DNA of 64,000 nt from Siphonodentalium dalli. Taxonomy: Eukaryota; Mollusca; Scaphopoda; Gadilida; Siphonodentaliidae. Below the pieces are notes generated by a model, which did no database searches, was not told the DNA's origin, and saw only the letters and a program-made list of their open reading frames with translations. Position 1 is the first letter of the stretch. Every line of letters begins with the position of its first letter. This document shows, piece after piece, positions 1-13,800 of this stretch. Both the position numbers and the translations under genes were made by a program. The stretch is taken from NCBI GenBank assembly GCA_032622095.1, contig CP136062.1, positions 227,308,578 through 227,372,577 on the forward strand, in the 5' to 3' direction.

Positions 1-1698
1 TAATCTCGAGCTGGGACCACCCCTGATGTGAAGTAGATCATTGAAGAACAAGTATTAAGAACGAAATTCATTCCCTTCCATGTTTGTTCAGTGTTATAAA
101 GTTCCATGTCAGAACGGGTTATGCAGAACATCAAAAAGTTGCCAGGTTATGTACTGGTTGAATATGATCTCGACGGGTGTTAGCCATAGTAGAGATTCAT
201 GGCATGATCTAGGTGGTTTATATTTTCGGTTTAGTGCCCGATTTCGCATTAAATTAACACCGTTAGCCCGGTCTTGCCCTCCGCCACGAAACTACGTCGT
301 CATGTGATATTATTAGCAAGTGAAACGGCAAGAAACCCACAACAAGCCTATAATATATAAAAATATAGAGAGATGTTTATTTATTATAGTGACATGTATA
401 ATTATATACATGTTAATTACAATAATGGTAAATACATTACACCGAACGATAGTTTATCTTGTTTTGTATGATTTATACATGGATTTGGCCAATTGGCGAC
501 TGAAGATTGCAAATAAATATTGTGCAACATATACAAGGGAGTGGCACAATATAAGATGAATTTCACCTTCGATAGCGTTCGTGTTGCAGAACTTGCAAAT
601 CCTATCATTCAAGTCCTCGCGTCGCCATCTGCCAGTGTCGACACGTAACAGAATATTATTAAGAAACCACGATAGTGTGCCATCACTGCATGGTCATTCA
701 TGTTTGGAAATAGAGAATACCTACGGGTTTTGGTTGAATACCCGGATTATCTCTTGAGTGGGTATAAGGAAATACAAAATTTCCACGAGCGGCTGCAAGC
801 CGCTGGGTATAAGGAAATTCTGTATTTCCTTGTACCCACGAATGAGATAATCCGGGTATTCAACCAAAAACCCGTAGGTGTTCTTTTTATTATATGCGCT
901 ATAAACCGCACCAAAACTGCTAGTTTTGTCCTACAGTTCACTTCAAATTGTTAGAAAGCTTCGACGTTTGCATTTTGTTTACATTCCATCAATTGATTTG
1001 CTCACCACTGAATGACAAATATCGAGCGTAGCCGCCATAAGAAATAGTCCCCATTGTTTTATTCTGAAATGATGCGAGAAAATTAATGTATACATAATTT
1101 AGTGATAAGAATATATTAAAACAATGAGTTAACATTATAACAATTAAATAACAGTTTATGAACCGTGAAAATCAATAGTTAAAACTATAGTCCGGCTGTT
1201 ATTGATACGCTTTGAAACTTAATGTGATTCGCCGCTATAAACCGGAAGTAATCTCCGAAAAAGTAATACTATTGTGTTATCCATCGAGTCGGTCAGTGTT
1301 ATCTATCGAGTCGGTCCAGGCGATGGATATAACGCTCTACGCCACGGCAATTTCCCACTATTTAATGGGGAAGCATATAATAAATACTCATATCCGTACT
1401 TGTCAGTTCGATGTTCTGTTTTAGCTGCTTATATAGTCTAAGTTTATCGACGAACCATTTAAATTCAAAATGATGCTGGTCTCTCTAGTTAATTTGGCAT
1501 AATTATCCGACATGCGGGCTTAGACATCTCAAGCTATAATGATCACATACGGGTATCATTGTTTCATTCTAGAACAGTTGTCGGGCAATACAAAACGCTG
1601 CAAATTGCTGATGGCACCGTCGTATTATTGTGAGAATAAATGGAAGACAGCGTGCTATACATTGTAGAATATTTTCATTGTCGTTTAAATTCTATATC
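1..1698. other. Upstream region without recognised gene
   Basis: AT-rich DNA upstream of the P450 start. I see no convincing coding region, RNA gene or clear TATA/Inr arrangement. The only structure I can support is the foldback at 719-880. The P450 promoter and 5' UTR presumably lie in its last several hundred bases, but no motif fixes the transcription start. Confidence 0.4.
719..880. repeat. Foldback repeat
   Basis: Two inverted arms of about 50 bp (left beginning cctacgggttttggttgaat, right ending with its reverse complement at 861-880) face each other around a centre that holds a smaller hairpin (gcggctgcaagccgc). This is a MITE-like foldback. No target duplication was established. Confidence 0.75.
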
Positions 1699-1720
1699 AT
1701 GGAAGAAACGTCAACTATGA
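1640..1720 (+). promoter_or_regulatory. Possible overlapping upstream ORF of the P450
   Basis: An ATG at 1640 opens a 26-codon frame ending in TGA at 1718-1720. It overlaps the proposed P450 start (1699) in another frame. If the transcript starts upstream of 1640, this uORF could lower translation from the main ATG. The main ATG has the better context (A at -3, G at +4). The transcript start is unknown, so this is only a possibility. Confidence 0.25.
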
Positions 1721-1887
1721 GCTTAAGAAATTGCTCATCATTCGTTGCTTTAACTTTCGTAGTTATCGTGTTTTTCCGCGCAGTGTTTAGACGGAGGTTG
1801 TACTGGGATAGATTAGAAGAGACGCTTCCACCTGGAGACTGGGGCTACCCTCTCATTGGGCACACCTTTCAGTTTTGTAAGAGAAAG
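1699..1887 (+). CDS. P450 exon 1 (signal anchor and proline-rich hinge)
   Basis: Codes for 63 residues from ATG 1699 to the donor AAAG|GTAAGG at 1888. Holds a hydrophobic segment (SSFVALTFVVIVFF), a basic stop-transfer stretch (RRR) and the PPG hinge before the first P450 beta region. An in-frame GTG at 1630 would lengthen it, but the ATG at 1699 has a good initiation context. A second Met at 1717 is an alternative start. Confidence 0.75.
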
Positions 1888-4800
1888 GTAAGGTTAACCG
1901 GATGCTGTATCCGCATGTCTATATATGGCATGTATTCGAATACACGAGGCTTAGCCGCATAAGTATCATAAATCGCTTTTAAACTCGACAAAAATAAGGA
2001 TAATCTAAACTCTGCATAAATACCAGGGACGTGGCGACAGGGGGAGGGTCGGTAAACATTGTCAAAAGTTGGAAATTTAATTTATTACATGATCCTACCC
2101 TTATTCCATTCAATAAACCCATTCTATAAATTGTGATATTAAACTTTCGTTTAATAACAGGAAATAGTGCCACGTTACCTTTGACTTCCGATTTGTCGTC
2201 TGTTTACATTCCGTATGTCTCAAAATACTATGGCTTCCAATATTTTTCCAACAAAAAAAAGAGAATGCATTGGCCTAACAATTTTTTTTCATTTTTTTTA
2301 AATAAATGTTTCTTACAATTTTTAGGACATAAAATAAAAAACATTCACTACCCTGCAGGGAGCCCCACACATATATAGAAGCATATAGAAGAGTGTCGTC
2401 TGCTCATGTTTGTCTGGGGCTCTGTTAATTTTGTTAAAATTGTTAAAGAATACAAGAAAAAATTATTAAAATTGTAATAAATTGTTAGGCCAATGCATTC
2501 TCTTATATATGCGAGGCGACCTATGGTCGACTCGCATATATAAGAGAATGCATTGGCACAGGGTAAAAAAATCCCGACTTACGACTGGATTTGATATGGC
2601 GGGTCACATATCTTTTCCACTTTTAGTAATTTTGTTTTTGAAATGGCTATCACCCTTGGGGGATTTCAGGTTGGAATTCCCAAAACAGTTGAAGAGCTTG
2701 AGGTACAGTTGGAAAGAGTTCCAACCCAAGGTGGGTGCAAATGGATTGCTGCGATCCTGGGAGTTTGGTCTGGTTCAAGGAAGGGGGTGCCGATTTGATT
2801 AACAATAGTCCGCAATCTCTATGGACGAAGTCTACTAACATTTGCTCATTTTTAAGTCGGACATTTTGGATTTTCAGGACCAAGATCATCTTGAAGGGCA
2901 ACCGCGTCATATTATAAATCTATCTAAAATATAAGAAATTATATATGTATGTGTTATTCGTGCATATAAATCAAGCAAAATTCTTATTTGGGGCTCATAT
3001 TTCAGAAAAAATGGCTGAACCCTAAAATGTCCTTAAAATAGAAATTTCGCACCTTTTATCATCAATCGATGGGCACCGCTGAATTCCTCGTCAAAAAGTA
3101 CCCCAGAATAAATTTTAAACAGAAAGTGATTGGGTCGTCCCTATACTGTGTTAAACTTGACGCTTGAAGGTAGTTGGCCGTTTGCCACCACCAACAAAAA
3201 CAAGTTCAAGGAAGGGCGGTGCCGATTTGATTAACAATAGTCCGCTTAGAGCATTTTTTCGGCCAGACGATTTCATCTGCATGGTCGTGGACTTTCGTTG
3301 CGAGAATAGCCATTAAGTACTTGTTTCTCGCATCCTGCACGAAAATGTAATTATTACGTACTGTTAGACTGGACGCTCTAGTCGCCATCCTGTTGTGGTA
3401 AATGGAGGGGGACCTATGGTATGTAGCGAGCATTAAATAGAGTCAATACTAAACGAACAAAAAAATGGGAATGCTGATATCCCACGAACGGAGACGGTTC
3501 AATTCCAAAAATGAAACAAGCTCATTGCTTTACTTAAACGTTGTCACTTTATCTTACATCCTAATTCATATACTCGCTGAAAGCTATAGATCCTCTATTG
3601 ACTTATTGATTTTGTGTTGTGTGAACGGGTGTGTCACCGTGTGTGTATACTTGTATATGTGCATATGTATGGATAGGTGTAACGAGTATATGTGGATATT
3701 GCTGACTGTGCATGTTTGCACGTATATACGTACGTGTATCTGTGTGGCTGTATATCTGTATCCAGGAAAGTATAGGTATGTAATAGGTTTGTATGTATGA
3801 ATGTATGGATTGATGCATATATATGTATTTATGTACGTCAGGCGTGCGTTACTTTGCGAGTGTTGGCCAGCATGTGAGGGGTTAATGCGGTTGTGTGCAT
3901 GGATGGATGTATACATGCCTCAGGCAGGTGTATATCGATGTATGCACGATTGGATGCATATATGCACGCGAATGAGCGTATATGTAAGTACGTAATACAT
4001 GTACGATGGCCCGAATGTGCATCTGAACGATTGTCTGCACCTATGTCTGTGTAAATATGTTATTTACATGAAGGGTAATCTTTGTTACTGATAAGACTTA
4101 TCTTTCTGTCGTACTGTTCTTTGTTCACGAGTTTGTAATATGTTTCGCGTCCCATTTGTTGACTTAAGTATGTTTTGCCGAGGTTTTGGGTCATGTAATA
4201 AATAGAATCTACAACCAGTCCCCAGTTTATAGCGGAATTTACAAAACGAGTCCAGTAAATTAGGTCTGGAGTTCGCCAAAGGCTCGGTCCAGATATAATT
4301 TACTGGACTCGTTTTGTACATTCCGCTATTAACTCGGACGATTTCTGACACAATAGTTGGAAATTTTACACCATATTAACATATATGTTGAATTTGTTCT
4401 TATTGTTTGATTTTCCAACCAATAATTAATGGAGTTTTGCTGCTTTAGACCAACAGTAGCATATGTGACCCGCCATATCAAATCCAGTCGTAAGTCGGGA
4501 TTTTTTTACCCTGTGCCAATGCATTCTCTTATATATGCGAGTCGACCATATGTCGCCTCGCATATATAAGAGAGTGCATTGGCCTAACAATTTTTTATCA
4601 TTTTTTTTAAATAAATGTTTCTTACAATTTTAGGACATAAAATAAAAAACATCCATTACCCTGCAGGGAGCCCCACACATATATAGAAGCATATAGAAGA
4701 GTGTCGTCTGCTCATGTTTGTCTGGGGCTCTGTATGGGTAAAATTATAAAATTGTTAAAGAATACAAGAAAAAATTACTAAACTTGTAAAAAATTGTTTG

Positions 4801-7800
4801 GCCAATGCATTCTCTTATATAGAGCATTAGACCCCCATCAAAAATCAGGGAAATTATATCATTCTATAGTCTACGAAATGTCATTGAATCACCAACCAGA
4901 GTTACTTCGACCACATCCACTCTTCTAGATCCCATCATAGTGAATGACTATGTTATTTGTCAATATGAAGTGATCGACTTTGGAAGAGCCATATCAGATC
5001 ACTGCGCCGTCATTGGGTACCTAAATTATGATTCAGACAGTAATGTCCCCTCCTTTCGGTTAGTCAGGAATTATACCAGATTTAATCTTGATGAAGCTGT
5101 AAAACTCATTCTGGACCCAGAGTGGCTACACGCTATCGAAACAGCACCCAACATTGATTCAGCTACTGATATTTTCACCTCAAAATTCCTTGATATTATG
5201 GATAAAACAGTCCCTCAGTCTAGAGTATTAATAAGACATAAGGATAATCATTGGTTCACTTCAGAACTGCGAACGATGATCCGCAAAAGAGATAGACTGC
5301 GTAAAATTGCAATGAAGTCAAAAAACGACCATGATTTGGCAAAATTCAAAAAAGTGCGAAATAAAGTTACTAACATGAAAAAATACGCCAGAGCCCGCTA
5401 CGAAGAAACACTTCAAAAAACTATTCGGGACCATCCATCATCCAAATACTTTTGGCACTGCATAAAGGAAATTATGCAAACCAAACGTAAAGATTCTATC
5501 CCCCCTCTTACCGATGACAGTGGCAACTTAGTGTTTGACGACCACACCAAAGCATCCATGCTCAATGGTGTGTTCATCTCGAATTCAGACCTCGACGAGT
5601 CGTCGTGTAGTCTACCACTATTTACTCAGAAATGTAGCAACACAGTAACAGACATTGAATTCACAATCGATGATATAATTTGTGCTATTAGAACATTGAA
5701 ACCGAATAAAGCATTTGGCCACGATGGAATTACCGCTAAAATGATCCAGATCACAAGCCCAGCTATTCCCCCCCCCCTTAAGGCTCTTTTTAAGAAATCA
5801 CTCGAGTTTAATGATTTTCCGACACAGTGGAAACAGGCAAATGTTATACCTATATACAAGAAAAATGATAAATCCAGCTGTAAAAACTACCGCCCTATAT
5901 CCTTACTCCCGTGCCTCAGTAAGATCATGGAGAAAATCGTTCTGAAATCCTTGTCCGCACATTTCTCAAATAATAATATACTATTCCAATACCAATCAGG
6001 ATTTGTCCCCGGGCATAGCACAACTTTCCAGTTACTTGAGATATACCACACCCTGTGCCAAGCCCTCGATGAGAAGTTAAATACGTCAGCAATATTTTGC
6101 GATATTTCCAAAGCGTTTGAGAGAGTCTGGCACAGGGGGTAATTGTTATTCAAACTGGAACAATACGGAGTTGGTGGAAACATCCACAACTGGCTCAACA
6201 GCTATCTCTCCAAAAGATCACAACGTGTCTTAGTTGGTAACTCCTTTTCTGATTACCACGTTATTTCGGCAGGAGTCCCACAGGGATATATCCTTGGACC
6301 TTTCTTATTCCTGACATATATAAATGATCTGGCAACGACCATACACTCCCGTACTCGTATGTATGCTGATGGCACATGCTTTTTCACTGCCCAACCATCA
6401 GTCGAAGACAGTTCGCGGGAACTGTTCGAGGATTTGGATAGAGTATCTTGCTGGTCGAAACAATGGTTGGTTACATTCAATGCAGATAAAACAAAATCTA
6501 TGGTGTTTTCGCTCACTCCCTCCGAAGATCATTTGGATCTTGATCTTGATGATCGTGACATTGAGCAAGTAGCTTGCCACAAACATCTTGGAATTTCTAT
6601 ACAATCAAATCTTCATTGGGACACTCATATCAATGAAATCTGCAGTCGAGTGGCAGCCAGACTTTCACAACTAAGGAGAATAAAATTTCTTGTAAATAGA
6701 CAAACCCTCGAAATAATGTTCAAAACTTATGTACTCCCGATTATGGAATATGGAGACGTTGTCTGGGACAACGCCCCCATTGCCTCCTCCGGAAACTCGA
6801 CCGTCTCTATATTGACGCCGGTAGAATAGTAAGTGGCGTGACACGTTCGGTATCTGATGAGAGAGTATTATTCGAACTTGGATGGGCTCCCCTTAAAGAA
6901 AGACGAAACCTTCATAAAATGCATACCTGGAACAAAATATTAACCTATCATGTCCCAAACTACCTCACAAATTTACTACCCCATACTGTCAGTGAAGCAT
7001 CTCGATACCCCATCAGAAACCCTTTGCGATATATAAACTACTTCACTAATACGGCCCGTTTCGAATCGAGTTTCATCCCGTCGATGATCGATGAATGGAA
7101 TTTATCATGTAAAACGACCACCGACAACAAAAAAATTACTGACCCCTCATCAGAACCAACCAAAGATGAAATCATAAGTAACATGTATAAAATATTTTGC
7201 AAACAAGAAATTACTATAAAACCCCCATCATACTATAACGCTGGTCAGAGGAAACTAAACATACTGCACTGTAGACTCAGAAATAACTGTAGTGATCTAA
7301 ACTTCGACAAACATGAAAATTATATCGCGGCCCAACCATCATGTAGTTGTGGTCACCCATGTGAAGACGCAAACCATTTATTCTTCAGTTGTCCTTGGTA
7401 CGCAGACTCCAGGGAACTTATGTGGGCAAGGTTGGATGAACTTAATGTATCTATCGTCTCTGAAAAAGATCTCCTGTTCGGCATCCCGCACTATATTGAA
7501 GCAATAAATACGCGCATTTTCGAGATAGTCCATTCATTTATTTCTTCGACAGACCGCTTCTCATAAATGTTACCCTACCCCCACCGCGAGACCATAGCCA
7601 CTCCAAACAGCTACAGCATGCAGCATCTACTTTAAACAATTTGAACCTATCTCTAAATACTTTTATTAGCAGCCGAATGCCAGAGGAGAGGGGCTCTGAT
7701 AAGTTCCGCAACTTGTGCTCCGATCCTCTGTGCCCACACAACTATATGTCTGTAATAATATGTGTAATTCGTATATATATTTGTGGGTCACAATAAATAT

Positions 7801-10800
7801 GTTCATCAGGTGAATGTTTATGTGATTTGTATGAATCCAACATGTCTTTCACACGCACGGGTGGTACGTTTACAACAGCGAGAACCGTTGATAGCGATTG
7901 TGCGTGTGCATTCCTTTAAAGGGGTACTGTACACAGAGATAGGCAATTTTTCTATTTACTCACATTGACATAACTTTCAAGTTAGATTGTGTTCGTGTTA
8001 TATGAGTTTCGTATAAACCTAATTTAGCGACGAAAATATTGATCTTGGAAATAAAAATATTACGATTTCAAACTACGCGCCATGTTTTTGACCTTCACCG
8101 GAGAAGACGCAGGTTGCAGGATGAACCGGAAGTTCAATTGATGCCTGCAATCTCTTCCATCGAACAATCTCACCCTCTATAAAAATACTTGACGCTTTAT
8201 GAATCTTGTTTCTTCTCTTTTTTCCAAATTGGTTATAGCGGGACTTCCTTTTGCATGTAACATGTTTTGTTCGCAACTCAATAATGTTCGTCGTAAACGG
8301 CCGTCGATAAAGACACCCAACATGTGAGATTTCAAGAACGGTAACTCGTAATGGCATAATTCGCCATTTTATGACTCCAGCCATAAATTCATTTATATTA
8401 AATAATTCAATTTGACTTTGATGATAGCCTGTTAACCGGAACGTTTTCAGTAGACATCGTCGACTCAAATACGTTATTTTAAAATATAATATTGATATTA
8501 GATCGCAATTGTTACCGGGAATTTATTGAAATTGGCGTACAGTACCCCTTTAAGGGGGAGACGCACGTTTTGCATAAGTTTAGCCAAAAATGGCAAGAGA
8601 TTTTCAATAAAGAATTTCTCTGGATCTATCTGGGGAAAATGGTGAATTCCACATATCACCAACTTCGTTGTATATAGAATCATTATAAAGTGACAATAAA
8701 AAACAAAGAATTTTAACATATTTGAGAGGTTGAAAATACTTGTTTCTTTTGTGTCCCCTTCGGTACCAAGAACAGCTAGAATACTTAATAATTACACATA
8801 ATCACCAAATGGCTTATTGTCTTGGATCTATGAGAGGAGGCTTCATTTGTATCATAATTTTGAGTTAGATTTTTAATTGCATAATATAGCATCATACCCC
8901 CATATATTATAATGCAGAATAAAGCAGTCACAAATATTCCAGCCCAATGAAAGCAAATGTTGATATGCAGTGTGGTCCACTCAAGCAGGGAGAAATCAAC
9001 TTGAATTAGGCCACAGTGTTAAGAGATATGGTGGCCAGCTTTAAGTTGGTTATGAACCCATGACCCAGAACACATCTCAGCCCAATTGTTCACTGATCAA
9101 CATACATGACATGAACATTCTCAAATATATAAAATGATTTATGGGTAGTTGCCTTTCTAATTGAAAATAATAATAACATTTTATGAATGAAGAAACATTA
9201 TTAGATCTCCTCTCATGATCTTCAGATATGATATCATGTATATATGAACTGCACTTTTGAAAACAAATATTTTACAGAAGTTCTTGGTACCGGAAACAGT
9301 GAAATTTTAAATATTGCTCATGCCATAAAAGAAAAGTAAATGAGTCCAACGGGTCGATGGTTCTTAAATATTGTATCACAGTAATACTAGTTACTAGTCA
9401 CTAACTCGAGGCCATATTGGATCCACCAAGTTCGGTTCCGTGATTTTAGTGCTAAAGGTCAAAGTTTTGGAGTAGCATTCCATATATGGAAGTCATGAAT
9501 AATTCAAAAGCTCCACATATATGGAAATGCTACTCCAAAACTTTGACCAGTAGCACTTAAACCAATGCACCGGGGCTGGAAGAATCCTTGAAACCACTGA
9601 ATGGAGCTGGATGAATCCAATATGGCCGCGACCCAGTGATCTCGCGTATCGCTTCTACCAAGTTTCACAAAGAAATTCCTGACAGGTTTTGAGAAATTCC
9701 ATTTTGAAATACCAGGAAATTTTGGCAAAACGTGCGTCTGATCCGTAACCCTGTTTTATTGAATCTTGTGTTTCATCGTTCACATGTATCATGCACAAGT
9801 AACATCATTAATGTATTCACATGATACCGATGAATATATACGTAATGCAAAGCTACAATGTACCAAAGACACACACACATAGAAACCCTACACCCCGTAC
9901 AATCGCTCCCTACGCCCCGTACAATCGCTCCCTACACCCCGTACAATCGCTCCCTACACCCAGTACAATCGCTCCCTACACCCAGTACAATCGCTCCCTA
10001 CACCCCGTACAATCGCTCCCTACACCCCGTACAATCGCTCCCTACACCCCGTACAATCGCTCCCTACACCCCGTACAATCGCTCCCTACACCCAGTACAA
10101 TCGCTCCCTACACCCCGTGCAATCGCTCCCTACACCCCGTACAATCGCTCCCTACAACCCGTACAATCGCTCCCTACACCCTGTACAATCGCTCCCTACA
10201 CCCCGTACAATCGCTCCCTACACCCCGTACAATCGCTCCCTACACCCCGTACAATCGCTCCCTACACCCCGTACAATCGCTCCCTACACCCTGTACAATC
10301 GCTCCCTACACCCCGTACAATCGCTCCCTACACCCCGTACAATCGCTCCCTACACCCCGTACAATCGCTCCCTACACCCCGTACAATCGCTCCCTACACC
10401 CCGTACAATCGCCCCTACACCCCGTACAATCGCTCCCTACACCCCGTACAATCGCTCCCTACACCCCGTACAATCGCTGGAAGCGCAATCTCTTTGGACG
10501 AAGACTACTAACATTTGCTCATTTTTAAGTCGGACATTTTGGATTTTCAGGACCAAGATCATCTTGAAGGGCAACCGCGTCATATTATAAATCTATCTAA
10601 AATAACAGAAATGATATATGTATGTGTTATTCGTGCATATAAATCAAGCAAAATTCTTATTAGGGGCTCATATTTCAGAAAAAATGGCTGAACCCTAATA
10701 TGTCTTTAAAATAGAAATTTCGCACCTTTTATCAACAATCGATGGGCACCGCTGAATTCCTCGTCAAAAAGTACTCCAGAATAAATTTTAAACAGAAAGT

Positions 10801-13800
10801 GATTGGGTCGTCCCTATACTGTGTTAAACTTGACGCTTGAAGGTAGTTGGCCGTTTGCCACCACCAACAAAAACAAGTTCAACAAGTCTCATATATCCTG
10901 AACATCTCTCCAGATGAATAATATACCATTCCAGTGTATATATACTTTTATAAACTTAATTGGAGAAGCCTTTAATAAAGACAGGATTAATTTAACTTAA
11001 TCCATCCTTTTAGGGCGAATTCCTTGACGAAAAGCGACAGAAGTATGGAAACATATACAAGATGAACTTGTTTGGGCTACCAACTGTCCGGGTGACCGGT
11101 AGAGACAACATACACGCATTAATGAACAACGATAGTACGGTGGTGGAGAGCGAATGGCCTGCATCTATACGACAACTGCTCGGCACAAACGGGCTGCTCA
11201 TGTCAACTGGTCAGATACACAAGCTTCTTAGGACGTCCTTCTCTCGTTTTCTGAGTGCAGATTTTCTCAACGACCAGACCAACCATATGTTCAGCACTAT
11301 ACGCCGGAGTATAAGAGACTGGAGAGGAGGTGGTAATTATATATTCGATGAATGCAGCAAACTGTCGACGGAACTGATGGTTAACTTTTTCACGACCCAG
11401 AAACTACCCGATGATGACCTTCAGGACTTGAGTGAAGCCGCCGAGAAGTTCCGACAGAATGTCTTCTGCTTGAGACTCTACATTCCCGGATGCAGCTATT
11501 ATAAGGTGGGCTGTTTGAGACTCTACATTCCCGGATGTAGATATTATAAGGTGGGCTGTTTGAGACTCTACATTCCCGGATGTAGATATTATAAGGTGGG
11601 CTGTTTGAGACTCTACATTCCCGGATGTAGATATTATAAGGTGGGCTGTTTGAGACTCTACATTCCCGGATGTAGATATTATAAGGTGGGCTGTTTGAGA
11701 CTCTACATTCCCGGATGTAGATATTATAAGGTGGGCTGTTTGAGACTCTACATTCCCGGATGTAGATATTATAAGGTGGGCTGTTTGAGACTCTACATTC
11801 CCGGATGTTGATATTATAAGGTGGGCTGTTTGAGACTCTACATTCCCGGATGTAGATATTATAAGGTGGGCTGTTTGAGACTCTACATTCCCGGATGTAG
11901 ATATTATAAGGTGGGCTGTTTGAGACTCTACATTCCCGGATGTTGATAGTATAAGGTGGGCTGTTTGAGACTCTACATTCCCGGATGTAGATATTATAAG
12001 GTGGGCTGTTTGAGACTCTACATTCCCGGATGTAGATATTATAAGGTGGGCTGTTTGAGACTCTACATTCCCGGATGTAGATAGTATAAGGTGGGCTGTT
12101 TGAGACTCTACATTCCCGGATGTAGATATTATAAGGTGGGCTGTTTGAGACTCTACATTCCCGGATGTAGATATTATAAGGTGGGTGCTTGTGTTACACT
12201 TAATTTCAAATATTTAAATACATGTATACGAGGAAATGCATAGCACCATCAATAACTGAGATCATATTAAATGGACATGGCTCATTCGAGCTTCCAATTT
12301 TGTCTATACGCAATTTGGATGAAGGTATACAATATAGGTTTATACATACACGAACTATTTATAAGACGATGGATTTACAAAATTGTAATACTATTTCCGC
12401 TGAGTTTTTCAAGACGTCAAGGTCTCGTGGCCACATCCTTCGTCAGATCATCACCAAACTTGATATGCATATTCAGGGTGACCTCTGGATGGGATGAAAG
12501 TTAGATAATAATAGATCAGTATGACCGTAAGATGTACATAGAACCATATATTGATTTGTATGGTAAAATCTTTAAACAAAAATTCGGTTGGAATTAAACT
12601 GAAGATGCATATAAAGTTTGGTGATGATCGGACGAGGCATGTGGCCACGAGACCTTGACGTCAAACTCAGCGGAAATAGTATTATGTACATACATCGTTT
12701 AAGTGTCCTTCGACGTAAACTAGCTAGGATAATCGGTTGGGATCACACTGTTTCATCGAAGCCCCGTTTGTATATCTTTCTATAGCAGACGTTTCGCCCA
12801 GATCCAGTGGTGGGATTTTTTTGTTCGTTTTAATCGATTCTACCAGATAAATCAATTTTTTAGAATCCAAAACCAATTGATTTCGTCGATTAAAGATAAA
12901 TAATCCGAATTAATGCTCCTAAAATTACTATTTTTTTGGCTTTTATTTATTTATTTGGGGGTAAAACAAATATTTGATTGGAGTCGAGGAACACAAGAAT
13001 CAAAGCTCAGAGTTATCAGATATCGATTTGTGAAACCTGTTAGTGTTCACCACCTGGAATATTTGGCGGCCTAGCAATAATTGGACGAGCGACCGACATA
13101 TACTCTCGATACCGAATTGCGTTGGAAATTTTATACTATAGTCGACAGTGGTTAGCATTAATGTTTGGTAATTAGTCGATTCTGATAACTAAGGCGTCTT
13201 TTGGAGAAATGTTGTACGGGGATCATCGAATCGGATTGTGTACCTTTAATGTTTCCTATAATAAACTGTGTTTATGCTATTTGCAGGCTTGCGAAGTTAA
13301 GCAAATAATGATGAAACTGTTGAAAAAGCACATTGAAAGCTGTGCGACATTAGACTCCAGATTCAGAACGGTTTTGGATGAGATGATAAAGGTCTACGAC
13401 CCAAAAGCAGATCAATTCGATGACATGGTATACGGGTTTCTTATAGAGTTACTGTTCGCTGGTGGTGACACAATAACAAGCGCGGTGTATGGCGCCATGT
13501 ATCTACTCGGGAAGAATGCAGGAGTTCAGCAGAAACTAGAGGCCGAGCTTCGGTCTAATGACTTAATGGATGGTAACCATGACGACCCGGTCAATGAACA
13601 GAAGATGTCTGAGCTCGTTTATTGTGATAACGTCGCGCGAGAGGTTCTAAGGGTGCTGCCACCCGTTGGGGGTTGCTATAGGAGGGCAATGAATACATTC
13701 AAGCTAAAGGTTGGTTCCACAAAGAATTAAATAAATACAAATTGACAAGACATCAATCCTCATATTGTGTGTATTATTTTAGCGTTCATCGCCGTTTTAC

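Noticed and set aside
1630-1698. Upstream extension of P450 exon 1 from a GTG at 1630
   Set aside because: GTG starts are not expected for a nuclear animal gene; the ATG at 1699 has a good context and directly precedes the membrane anchor.
3584-3916. Tyr/His-rich protein on either strand
   Set aside because: Simple tatg/tgta sequence.
9821-10590. Three long overlapping frames rich in TPYNRSLHPVQS
   Set aside because: Pure translation of the 22-bp minisatellite; all three forward frames are open because the period is not a multiple of 3.
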